64,000 bases of DNA. Origin: Gnetum montanum. Lineage: Eukaryota > Streptophyta > Gnetopsida > Gnetales > Gnetaceae. The DNA is taken from contig MNCI01010832.1 in the NCBI GenBank assembly GCA_015680685.1, forward strand, positions 436,268 through 500,267. Direction: 5' to 3'. Position 1 is the stretch's first letter. Each line of letters opens with the position of its first letter. The position numbers were made by a program, and so were the translations under genes. Under the pieces are notes generated by a model, which had not been told where the DNA came from, ran no database searches, and saw only the letters and a program-made list of their open reading frames with translations. Shown piece after piece: positions 34,201-44,380 of the stretch.

Positions 34201-34700
34201 AAGCTTAGGAATATGTAATCTTTCCCTATAAATCTCAAAAGAAAATGTGTTTGGAAGGATCAAGAAGAATAAAGTTCCATGCATCACATACAGTGACATA
34301 GGGTGCAACTACTTGCGGAAGTCCTAGTTTGTACAACGCTTAACATTGCCTGCATACAACCAGTGTGCACAAGTAACTGACATACAAAGATGCCCGTATG
34401 TAGTAGCCACAAGACAAGAGGGCACCTAGTGGCTGACAGCTGACCTAGAGAGCAATTCAACTTTATCCATGGAACCAACTAAGAGCTTGACTTGTGCTTA
34501 TATCAATAGCATAGATGCATTAGAGCAAGTTCATCACCAACTTCCAAGTATTGAGATCGAAAATATCAACTGGGAGAAGTTGGAAATCCTTGACGAGTTT
34601 AAGCAAGAGCCCCTTGAATTAAAATCATTGCCCACTGGTATGGAGTATGCATTTCTCAAGAATGAAAGCCCAGTAATCATTAATACTAAGCTCACTCCTT
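34201..34700 (+). pseudogene. Protease-RT linker of plus Athila-like element
   Basis: An open stretch contains LPSIEIENINWEKLEILDEF and LKSLPTGMEYAFLKN. The same words are found in the minus copy at 54269-54765 (LETLPAIMEYAFLNN), which helps to align the two elements. Confidence 0.65.
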
Positions 34701-35440
34701 AACAAAAGGAAAGATTGCTGAAGATGGTAAATAAATGGTCAAAAGTCTTTGCTTGGTCATATCTCAAATTAACCAGAATAGATCCTAGGATATGCCAACA
34801 TAGAATTTACACAGACCCCTCTGTGAAGCCTCAATGACAACCACAAAGATGACTAAACCCAAAGCTTAAGCAAGTAGTTAAGGAAGAAATTGAACAAATT
34901 TTGAAGGTCAAGTTCATCTACCCCATTCCTGATAGTGAATGGGTTAGTCCATTAGTCATTGTGCCTAAAAAAGATGGTAAATGGAGGGTGTGTATAGACT
35001 TTAGGCTACTGAACATGGCAACATTTAAAGATCATTTCCCGTTACCATTTGTTGACCAAGTCTTAGATACCATGGCCATTGTTACTATAGTTTTCTAGAT
35101 AGTTATAGTGGGTACAATCAAATCCAAATAACACTAGAAGACCAAGCCAAAACTACATTCACAAGTCCTTGGGGGACATATGCATATAGGTAGATTCCAT
35201 TTGGCTTTTGCAATGCTCCAACAACGTTTCAACGTCTGGTTCTTAGTATATTTCAGCAACAAATAGGGAATGGTGTATAGGTTTTTATGAATGATTTCTC
35301 CACCTATGAAGCGAACTTTGAACAAGCATTGGACCGATTAGAGAAAATAATGAAATGATGTGTTGAAACAAACTTAAGATTCATTTGGCAAAAAAAGGCA
35401 CTTAATGGCTCAAGAGGGCATTGTATTAAGGCATAAAATT
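34701..35440 (+). pseudogene. Athila-like reverse transcriptase, plus copy
   Basis: FAWSYLKLTRIDP, VKEEIEQILKVKFIYPIPDS, EWVSPLVIVPKKDGKWRVC, IDFRLLNMATFKDHFPLPFV and DQVLDTM give the N-terminal RT motifs. After a frameshift near 35092 the rest is in another frame. The catalytic block reads VFMNDFSTYEANFEQALDRL, where the first Asp of the FMDD motif has become Asn. A stop near 35354 and the frameshift also inactivate it. The downstream block LMAQEGIVLRHKI matches the family's f.v.eGIVLGH.i. Confidence 0.8.
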
Positions 35441-36080
35441 TTACAAACAGGGATAGAGGTAGATCTTGAAAAAATTAAAGTCATCCAAGGAATCACTCAT
35501 CAACCTGAAATTGTGAAAGATGTCTGATCATTCCATGGACATACTGGATATTATAGAAACTTCATCAAGAACTTTTCGAAGATTGCAAAACCATTGGTAG
35601 AATTAACGAAAAAGGATGTATCCTTTGAATGGACCAAGGAATGTGAGTTAGGTTTCCAAACCTTGAAGCAAAAGCTCGTAGAAACACCCATTCTACAAGC
35701 TCCTGACTGGCCCAGACCATTCCATATAATGACTAACGTATCCAATTTTGCTTTAGGAGCCATACTTACACAGTTAGATGAGCACAAATGTCCCTATTAC
35801 ATTCACTGTGTAAGTTGAAGTATTACTAGTGCACAACTCAACTACACCACAACAGAAAAAGAGTTAATGACCGTGGTGTTTGCACTAGAGAAATTCAAGA
35901 ACTATGTATTAGGCTATAAGGTATTTGTACACATAGATCATAGTGCAACTCAATTCTTTATGAATAAACCAATAGTGAGCCCTCGCATCATACGATGGCT
36001 TGTGGTCTTGTAAGAGTTCGATCTCACAATAGTAGATTGTAGAGGCACCAAGAATGTTGTTGCCGATCATTTATCTTAGT
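35441..36080 (+). pseudogene. Athila-like RNase H, plus copy
   Basis: The piece 35594-35818 reads DVSFEWTKECELGFQTLKQK, then LQAPDWPRPFHIMTNVSNFA and LGAILTQ, matching the RT connection and the start of RNase H (D.S....G..L.Q, with the active-site Asp now Asn). LNYTTTEKELMTVVFALEKF follows (tt.KE.laiv.a...fr.Yl) and then VFVHIDHSATQFFMNKP. Two or three stops break the frame. Confidence 0.75.
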
Positions 36081-37250
36081 TGCAATGGGACAACAAAGAG
36101 GATGAATGCCTAATTTATGATTGCTTCCCTGATGAACTCCTCTTTGCAGGTGTGATAAACAATCAATCACCCACAGATACAAATTGGTATAGTGGCATTC
36201 TTACTTATCTTCTCACACAAGGAACACCACAAGGGTTGGATGTTAAAAAGAAACAACAATTTCTCCACCAAATCAAACATTTCATGGAAATCAATGGACA
36301 CCTTTACAAGGTATGTTCCAATGGCTTGGTTTGATGGTGTGTTCCCGACATAGATCAATTGCAAGTTCTCCAAGATGCTCATGAGGGCTCTTGTGGAGGT
36401 CATTACACTAAGAGATGAACAATAATTAAAATCTTGCTTGTAGGATATTATTGGCCTACATTATTTTTGGATGCCCATTATTTTGTCCAATCATGTGAGC
36501 GCTGCCAACGCGATGGGGGAATGACTGCTAGAATGGAGGGTCCACAATAATGGATTTAGCCCTTAGAACCCTTCAACATATGGGGTATTGATTTTATGGG
36601 GCCTATTACACCGATGTCCAATGGAGAGGCATACATTGTTATTGTTGTTGACTATTTTACCAAATGGGCAGAAGCAGCTGCTGTGATCGACTGTACATCA
36701 TCTACCGCTGCACGATTTGTTCAACAAAAAATCATAAATAGGTTTGGCGTGCCTCATGCACTTATTTTTTATAATGGTACACATTTTACAGGTGCGACTT
36801 TTCGGAAGTTAATGCAATGCTTAGAAGTTGAGCATAAACTAACTACACCATATCATCCTCAAGCGAATGATCAAGCTGAAGTTACCAATAGGAAAATCAC
36901 AAAAATTTTCACATGAACCATTAGCAAATATAGGTGAGACTGGAGCACCAAACTGAACGATTCTCTATGGGCCTACCACTCCACATGGAAACTCCCTATA
37001 GGCTATTCTCCCTATGAGTTAGTGTATGGTAAACTTCCAACACATCCTATCCAAGCTAAGCTTTGTACACTATCTACAGCATGTGACCTTAACCTTAACC
37101 TTAGTCTAGTATAAAAAGAAAGGTTAATGAATCTTAACTTGCTAGATGAAAACCGATTAGCTGCCCTATCATCCAAAAAATTGCACAAAGCCTTTAACAA
37201 ATGATGTCATGACCTAAAAATTAGAAAAGTCAAATACCAACTAGGAGATA
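36081..37250 (+). pseudogene. Athila-like integrase, plus copy
   Basis: The zinc-binding region includes HEGSCGGHYTKR and SCERCQRDG (the HHCC fold). The core reads NIWGIDFMGPITPMSNGEAY and IVIVVDYFTKWAEAAAV, then FGVPHALIFYNGTHFTGATF and TTPYHPQANDQAEVTNRKI. The first D (DFMG) is kept, the second (usual DNGtHF) is Y-N, and E of the aEvtNr block is kept. The C-terminal part (LWAYHSTWKLPIGYSPYELV) follows. A few stops. No chromodomain seen. Confidence 0.85.
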
Positions 37251-37770
37251 GGGTTCTTTATTGGAATCTCGCACATGTGCCACAACGAACTAAATTTCAA
37301 ACGCTATAGGAAGGACGTTATATCATTCATGAAATGTTTCCTTTAGGGGCCATGATGATCTATAAACCTAGAAGCCCAAATAAAAAATTATTGGTCAACA
37401 TCTAGCAAACCAAACCTTTCCATGAGCCCAAAACGGCTAGTACTAACACTACCTCTATTGATGTATAGCCCTGCTCATTATTTTGGATCTCCTCCTCCCA
37501 ACTTAGCTATGGGGGAGATGGCCACCAATGCTAATTATTCTAAGCCCTTAGTTTCTTTTATTTTGTTTTATTTTACAAAGTTTTTGTTTTATACATTTTT
37601 TATTTTTAGTTATTTTTGTTTTACACCATCATTAACATTTTTACTATTTCTTTCTCTATTACATTTTGTTTGATTTATTTTCACTCATCACATAGTAAGA
37701 AGCCAAAATATAGAGTAGCTGTCTAGTTTAAATAGAAGAAAATATAGGTTACAAACAAGAGACGATATTG
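37251..37770 (+). other. Tail of plus Athila-like element and its truncation
   Basis: The reading RSPPPNLAMGEMATNANYSK and the following Phe/Tyr/Ile-rich, T-rich sequence match the minus copy near 51480-51694, which fixes the end of the pol region. Similarity ends between about 37.70 and 37.77 kb, and the next sequence belongs to the 3' flank of the GDSL gene. The exact breakpoint is not resolvable by eye. Confidence 0.6.
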
Positions 37771-38046
37771 ACGGAGGGAATGTTAAAACCTGTTTACAGT
37801 TACAGGTATTTTAAAATTGTGGCAGTATTTTAGGGCAAGAGTAGGAAAATAGATGCATACCGACGTCAATTTCCAACCCTGGCTAAGATTATTAAAAAAG
37901 ACACTTCTTTTTCGACGCATCCCAAGGACGCACAGGTTTATCGAAATTGCAAGACATGATGCTGAAGTTGGTGCGGATAATAAGGTTTGGCGTAGGAGGT
38001 AGAAACTTGAATTTCAGCGGAAGCGACAGACTCCAAACGCTAACGC

Positions 38047-38066
38047 AAAGGAAGGAAGGAAGGAAG
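38047..38066. repeat. (GGAA)n tract in the GDSL 3' flank
   Basis: About four to five tandem GGAA units lie just after the stop codon of the lipase gene, probably within its 3' UTR. Confidence 0.7.
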
Positions 38067-38072
38067 GCATGA

Positions 38073-40021
38073 TCAGAGTAGAAAGAGTTGGGAGACATTC
38101 ATGGGAAATACAAAGGAGAGGTTGCCGTTGAGGAAGAAGTCGGCGATGACGGCATTGGCGGCATCGGTGGGATGGTAGGCATCCCAGAACACGTACTTGT
38201 CCCTCTCCTTACACATGATGCTGCTGCTTTCCTCGTTGCACGCCTCCGTTGGCATAGCCCCGCCACAGCAGGCCTCCTCTGTATCTTCAAATCCTGTAAC
38301 AAAAATCAGAGCTAATTCATTCATTATCAGAGCTTTTTAGTTCTTGGATTTCACTATTTCCCTCTATCAGAAACTATATGTTTATTTATTTGCGATTTCT
38401 TCCTCGTTTTGAGAAAGTACAGAAAAGAGAGGATAGTAAGAAGAGAAGGAAGAAGAAAATTTGCAGCGAAGCACCGAATTTTTGAGGTTGACGCAGCAAG
38501 TGAAGGAGGACGTCGTAAGCGTTAGCGTAAACAAAGGTGGCGTGTGGCAGCTCACTGTTGAGGCGTTCCACTAAGTTTGATAGGAGGCCGTTGTATGATC
38601 TCACCATTGCGTTCGTAGCTTCCCAGCACCTGCCACGTGGCGTTAGACTGATCGCTCTCGCATATGGTATGCATCCCAGCGGGCCCACCGCTGTCAACAC
38701 CATTTTCCTGGCTCCCAGCTCGTACAGCCGCTGCCCTTACGTCATCCACCGAATCCCAGAAAAGTAAAAAAAATTATCATTATTGTTAGTGAGTGGATGC
38801 TGGCAATTTGGCTTTAACTTCAATTCAATTCAATTTAAAGCTAGTTTCAAATTTTCTCGAAATGCAATTTACATTTGGTTTTTTATGTTATCAATTTCAG
38901 TTCAAGATTAAAATATAAATTTATCAAGGTTGCAAGAGCAAAGAAGAAGGACTTTCTGATCTATGGAAGAGGACGTGTTTGCTTCTTTGCAACCTTTTGA
39001 TGAATTTGTAAATTGATCTAACTAGAAAAGCAAATTTCAGCAGCTGTATTTCAAGTGAAATCAAAATGTAAGCTAATTTTAGGCCAGCTGAAGATAAGCA
39101 AAAGTGTTTAAAATTATATTTATGTAAAAAGAAAAAAGTTCTAGAGCTTCAATGTTCCTGTGCTATGCAAGGGTTTAGGAATACGGTTGTATTGACAGAT
39201 GAACAAAAACCTAACCTTTCGGATTAGCTAGAGTGAGGCTTATAGCGATCACTGCGACTTGCACGGATGAAAATATTGTTATAAAAAATTACGAAACTGG
39301 CATTGAAGGAACAAGGAATTGAATGGACTGAAAATGATAACTTACGTACCCGAATAAGGGACTCCAGGCGGGTGAGCATGAGCGCCACAAATTTTGCAGG
39401 CGGAACATGCAGTCGCAGGGGAAGGGACAGGAGAGGAACCAGATAATTATTCAGAAAATCGTTGGATCCCACAGTAATAGAAAACATGGCACGCCCAAGC
39501 ACGTGCTGAGCCTGGGCAGGGCCCAGGATCCGGACAAGATCCGCCACAGTTTTCTCAAAATTGGCAACCTGAAGAGGCAGAGGGATTCTGCCCACAAACA
39601 CAGCCCCAGTATCATTAAGAATGCCGGCACCGCCGGACGCGAAATTGATTCCGCAAGAGGATGCCGTCACCGCCAAAGAAGAAGAAGTTGACGGTTCCAA
39701 GAACGGTGGCGGCAGAGCCACGGCGCCCAGGCGGTTAGCGACGATGTCAGGGATGGTGCGGCCGTTAGTGAAACGGCCGGTGGGACGGCCACCTGACGGC
39801 CTGAAATCTATGCCGTAAGGCGGCCAGTCGGCCTTGGACAGTGTGAATATGTAATCGTTGTTGCCGGCGTCCACCAGCGAGTCACCGAATATGAAGAAGC
39901 CCAGCAACGGTCCCGCCCCTGCAGTACTACTACTACTACTACTCACCAGCATTGCCATTATCACCAGCATTAGCAGCCCTGCACATCTCATTTTGCAATT
40001 TGCATGCATCCATACACACAA
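38073..40021 (-). CDS. GDSL-type esterase/lipase (SGNH hydrolase)
   Basis: Three exons, 40021-39350, 38730-38475 and 38293-38073, join with GT-AG introns (619 and 181 bases, phases 0 and 1) into a 382-codon frame with no internal stop. A secretion signal with a Leu/Met-rich core precedes the mature domain; Met1 was chosen, but Met5 or Met11 are also possible. All SGNH blocks are present: GDSLVDAGNN with nucleophile Ser48, GINFASGGAG, VGSND (residues 184-188), GPLGCIP, and FWDAYHPT with Asp347 and His350. Length is typical. The protein should be a secreted or apoplastic ester hydrolase; the substrate is unknown. A run of Ser at 27-32 is encoded mostly by a trinucleotide repeat. Most such plant genes have five exons, so fewer here is mildly unusual. 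It looks intact and is the only cellular gene recognised. Confidence 0.93.
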
Positions 40022-40108
40022 CTTACAACAACAATTTACAAGAAGCAGCTTTAGAATGTATTCTTATACTACTACTGCTACAGACATGCATCTGGTATCC
40101 AACGCATC

Positions 40109-40120
40109 TTTATATATTAT
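40109..40120 (-). promoter_or_regulatory. Candidate TATA box of the GDSL gene
   Basis: The coding strand reads ATAATATATAAAG, about 88 bases before the ATG. This leaves a 5' leader of roughly 55-65 bases if transcription starts about 30 bases downstream. Confidence 0.55.
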
Positions 40121-40199
40121 ACGCATCTCGCACTATCCCCAGATAAGATCGAATAAACCTTTATGCTCCAGACATGCATTTATCAAGAATATTTCTAAA

Positions 40200-40740
40200 A
40201 GTAGCTTACAACTCACCCTCACACTGCTGCACACGTCTAACTTTAACCGCTTCCCTCGTTCTTTGTAAAGTAAGGAGGCTGCCTGCAGTAAAAGCGTTAG
40301 AGTTGGAAGATTCATGGCATTGAGGGCTCCTGTAATATATGGTTACTTGTGAGGCTTGGCTCACGCGGAGGACATGAAGGTGGCAGGGGTGGCTCTCAGT
40401 CTTGGTCTGTGGTGGTGATGATGTTGGCCGCGTGCAGCCAGTCTGGGTGGACGTACAAGAAGTGGAAATCGGTTGAAGGCTTTGGTGCTGAAGCTCTGTG
40501 AAGATGCAGTTTGGGAATTTAGTGAGCCTGTTCTTTGACCGGCTTTTCTGGTTCTTGGTGGCTTGCATGCATAATCTCCGCACGCGAAGCCACAAATTTT
40601 TCGTCCGCTGTGTTAAGGTAACAGGTGAAAAGGATTGGGAGCTTATTAGGTCATCTACTGCACTTAGAAAAGTCAAAAGTTCCTTTCGAAATATATTCAA
40701 GGAGGCTTCCTCCGAATAGAAAATTCAAATAAATATATGG
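40200..40740. other. GC-richer segment upstream of the GDSL gene, unassigned
   Basis: Base composition is richer in G and C than the flanks. Both strands have open frames: 164 codons at 40206-40700 minus and 73 codons at 40498-40719 plus. Neither shows a known motif, and a third frame also stays partly open. It may be promoter DNA, an exon of an unrecognised gene or a gene fragment. Confidence 0.3.
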
Positions 40741-40839
40741 AAAACCCTGATGCTTAGATTTTTACACGCAAACTACTTCAAAGCAAAAATAAAAAATAAT
40801 ATTTGAGCATTATCTCTTGCATTTGAATATTGGATTTCA

Positions 40840-40970
40840 ATGAAAGGTTAGTCTATTGGAAAGACTTGATTTGAAAGCTCCAAGTTATAGGTTGAATTTT
40901 AGTGGCAATACTAAGTTATAAAGTTCTAATTCAACTACATATCTTGGGGTGTACCTACACAACCTAGATA
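40840..40970 (-). repeat. Dispersed repeat copy 3
   Basis: Its reverse complement matches 14880-15010: CACCCCAAGATATGTAG, ACTTTATAACTTAGTATTGC and ACTTGGAGCTTTCAAATCAA. It shows a repeat family scattered on both sides of the lipase gene. Confidence 0.6.
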
Positions 40971-41742
40971 TTTGGTGAAAGGGGAATTAGCCAAAAAATT
41001 TGACAGAGGGTCAAGATGATAAAGCTATTATAGATTTTTTGCATCTTTCAAAAGTTAAAATAATCTTGTAGAGCTTTCAATAATTATCTTATTCTAAATT
41101 ATCATAAGAAAAAAGGGTCATCATCTAGGTGCTTTTAGAGTCATCATCTTAATTCCCACAAGCATTGAAAGATAAGCAAAGCTTATCTCTTTTCGATTAG
41201 CTATGCTTAAGGTCAAACCATAGCCTTACTATAACTTATCATTATTCCAAATTATGATAAAAGTTACACTAAAATATTAAATTAGTGTAAATGCAATAAT
41301 TAAAGTTGAAATCTTTCTGGTAGATCAAGGTGGCCATAGTAAAGCACTTCACTTTAAATATTATAAGCATATTTTCAAAATAAACATAAAGCTTATTTCT
41401 CTCTCTCTTTGGTGCTAACGTTTTGACAACAATTCTGATTTCTTCAAAATTGTCATTCCCTAAGGATAATTATAAATTACTTTCAATGTCTTTACTGTTG
41501 CTTAAACTTCTACTTTTTGTAGTAATGCATAAATTTCTTTTACTTTGCAAAATGCAAATTTACTGGAAAATAGAAATTTGAAAATCTTAATATATCTAGG
41601 AAATCATAAAGGATTTGTTGGATGGTTACAAAGCCTCAGCATATTTTTGAAGAAAGTTTAAAATATCATTGATGTAATGCCCCAAGTAAATAGGCTCAAT
41701 TTCAAAGAAAGCAATTAAAAAATTACAATTAATAGTATAATT

Positions 41743-41940
41743 TAATCAAATGTGAGCCAAACATGGGCAAAATAAAAAAATATGCTCTTCATCTTCTATG
41801 CTTTGTTTGCACAATCTATAAAGATACTTATCTCTTGGTAAATTGATCTAACAACTTGTCTCAATAAGGAAATGATGAGAGCTCATTCTTTCTCTAGCAA
41901 TTTGATTTCTTAATTGAATATGAATAACAATTTGAAAATA
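41743..41940 (-). pseudogene. LINE C-terminal remnant
   Basis: On the minus strand a frame reads HIQLRNQIARERMSSHHFLI, then ETSC, a stop, INLPRDKYLYRLCKQ and IEDEEHIFYF. It resembles the conserved end of plant and animal LINE ORF2 proteins (R.s.H.l.iE.Gr....r..r.C..C....iEDE.Hf...C), with several Cys and Gly changed. RT was not located upstream; weak LINE-like reading may extend to about 42.6 kb. Confidence 0.5.
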
Positions 41941-43562
41941 GATACTTTTGGGTACTAGAGAACAAACCTCCTGTAAAAGAATGTAAATAAAAATGTTTTT
42001 TCCTTGATGTGTTCATTCAAACTTTAGCAAAGACTTTTCTTTAATAATTTTCTAGAAGGGCATTTTATTTAAAGGAATATCCTCTATTACAATATTCCAT
42101 GATTGAAGTAAAAATTTGTGACACCTTTCTCTAGTGATGTTAATGCAAACAAGATACTTAATTTTGTTCTTTCTAATGATCTTACATCATGATATATGTT
42201 CATTCAAATTTTAGGATGCTTACCTTGTAATTGAAGTTTATATTTTCAATTAAAAGATGTGATGTAAAAATATAATATTCAAGTCATTCATGATATTAAG
42301 CTAGGTAATGCTTTGATAGTGTAGCTTGCCCTAGATATAAGGTATTTATACATAAGTACATAGTGTTGATCATTTGTAAGTGGATACCAAATATTGACAT
42401 CTAATCTAAAAAATATTTTATTATTTATTATTTTATTAATTTTTTATAGAGATGAGTTGTAAATTGTTAGTCTTCTTATTTTCATTACGCATATGAAATC
42501 TATTTCTATACCATTTGATTCTTGTAGACATTTTTTGTTGAAATCAGTTTTCTTAATGGAAAAAAAGAATTGGTATTGCATACATGAAGATTTATATTTA
42601 GCTAATTATATATTACAATCTTCTTAACTCTTGTAACTCTTATTATCATGAAGGATATTTGTTTAATGTTTATGCTTTTTTGCCTAAGACATATGATGTT
42701 AAGAAAAAGCATGTTAAAATTGAAGATAGAAAAATCAAGTTGATGTTGATAATAATAATGATTAAATACCAATAAACAAATCAAAGTAGATAGAATTTTC
42801 TATAAATATTATTACTTATATTACAAGAAGTATTGATCAACCTTGATAAATAACTCATAATGCAAATTTTCCTTACTTGACAAGAACATTGTTAACTCAA
42901 AGATTAAAACTAATGTTAACAAGTAGGACATAGATGATGGCAAAGATTCTCGATGTAAGTAATGAAGTAATCATGATGACCAATATAGAATAATAGTTTG
43001 TATTGAATTTGGTTTTCCTACAAAAGTTGGTACTTCACCACAACTTTCTACTAATAACTCAAATCCTTTAACTATTTTAAGTTCAAGGATAGACATTGAA
43101 AGTGATTTAAATGTTGTTAGGATTGGGACTACACTTCCTACTAACAATTAGTTTTCCTCTTTTGATTTTTTAAAACATTAATTATAAGGTTGTAAACCTA
43201 AGTAAACATTAGAGCATGGGGGGTGTCAGATCCCAAAAGAATGACTAATAATGTTAAAAATATTTAGAATATATCATATATTTAAAGAGAGATTCTAAAG
43301 AAAAAGCCCAATAGTTTTGGGAATGCCTTTTTAGGTTTTCATCCTGATGAGTGGTAGAGAATTCCAAAACTGAACAATACAAGTCACAAGTGTTCACATA
43401 TAATTAAATTGTAATCTATGGGTGGACAATGTAAGTATACTAGTGAGTTGATAGTAAGTTTGTGATCATTGTCTTCTCACTTAGAGTTAGTGAGGTGCAA
43501 AATGTATGGTTTAACTCTTAGTGAGGTATATAATAAAATGATGTTATTGGCTCTAAGTATGC
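41941..43562. other. Unassigned AT-rich DNA
   Basis: Stop-dense. Around 43200 a reading AWGVSDPKRM weakly suggests the start of a LINE ORF2, but this is not enough to call. No other gene or RNA is seen. Confidence 0.35.
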
Positions 43563-44380
43563 TGATGAGCAACGAGGTACCCCTATGCCCAACCATATGA
43601 ATCACAAGTGTTCACATGCGATCTGGTCAAACTTCACAAACTTTGTAGTTTCTGGTGCACTAGTCTTCTAGGAAGTGAATCTTTGCCTTAAGGTCAATCA
43701 TTGTCTTCCTAGTTACACTTGTGATGTACACTAATATGTTTAAGTGTAATTGAGGCATTTAATTTTCATCATTTTTTATTTCATTGTTTGGTGTTTAAAT
43801 GAAGATAAAAGTAATTGGATTAACTAATTAACTAGTGTCTAACTAGTCCTAACATAAACATTCAGTCCCATTTTCTGCACATGTCTTGAACCCACGTATC
43901 CACTGTTGGGTTACCAAGCACTACGCTACTGGGTGTACCAAGAAATAATGTTGTTGGGATTACCAAGTGAATACGTGTTACACTCGATGTGATCGTACTT
44001 ATGTGTTCAATCTATCTTGCTTAATTGCTTCATTAACTTAATTACTAGAAAATATTTGATAAGTAATTGAAAATATTTAATAAATAATTAGAAACATTAA
44101 ATGCATAAATAAAATATTTAATTTATCCAAAGTGTTGCAAGATTTATTAGAAAGAACATCTTTATTGTTGCACACATTGTCATGCTTAGGTACAATAATG
44201 CTCGAATAAAGATCTGTACACTCAATGAATCTTGCTATAGGCACTCAAGAGGAAAATTCTAACTCTCAAATAAACAAATTGCAAGAGCTTCACTACTAAA
44301 AAATCTTTGTTGCCATGAATGTGGCTAGTGGATGTGTATTTATAGTCGAATACAAACACTATGTTGATTAAGCCTCATTG
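43563..44380 (-). repeat. 3' LTR of minus Athila-like element
   Basis: On the plus strand it begins TGATGAGCAACGAGGTACCC and continues ATGCCCAACCATATG and TGTTCACATGCGATCT. This is the reverse complement of the end of the LTR at 21625-22493. The TATA box (minus) lies at 44337-44344. Its U3 boundary toward ORF3 is unclear, because ORF3 stops at 44375, close to the TATA box. Confidence 0.75.

Larger units (their letters stand above)
21625..37770 (+). mobile_element. Athila-like Ty3/gypsy element, plus copy, split by a nested insertion
   Basis: 5' LTR, primer site, gag, protease, RT, RNase H and integrase follow in Ty3/gypsy order. The 8.65-kb block 23482-32136 is a later insertion in gag. The lineage call rests on the primer-site sequence, the F-M-D-D-F-S-x-Y-type RT block and the extra ORF3 seen in the sister copy at 43.6-57.2 kb. 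After integrase the sequence parallels the sister copy only to about 37.7 kb, then changes to the DNA flanking the GDSL gene. ORF3 and the 3' LTR are missing here. Confidence 0.8.

Noticed and set aside
37770-37800. GACGGAGGGAATGTTAAAACC taken as polypurine tract plus LTR start
   Set aside because: The following sequence has no similarity to the TGATGAG LTR of this element and leads straight to the GDSL gene flank.
40206-40700. 164-codon minus-strand frame next to the GDSL gene
   Set aside because: No motif, other frames also open, overlaps with a plus-strand frame; reported only as unassigned DNA.
42900-43300. Possible LINE ORF1-ORF2 junction
   Set aside because: Only a weak AWGVSDPKR-like word supports it; too little to annotate.
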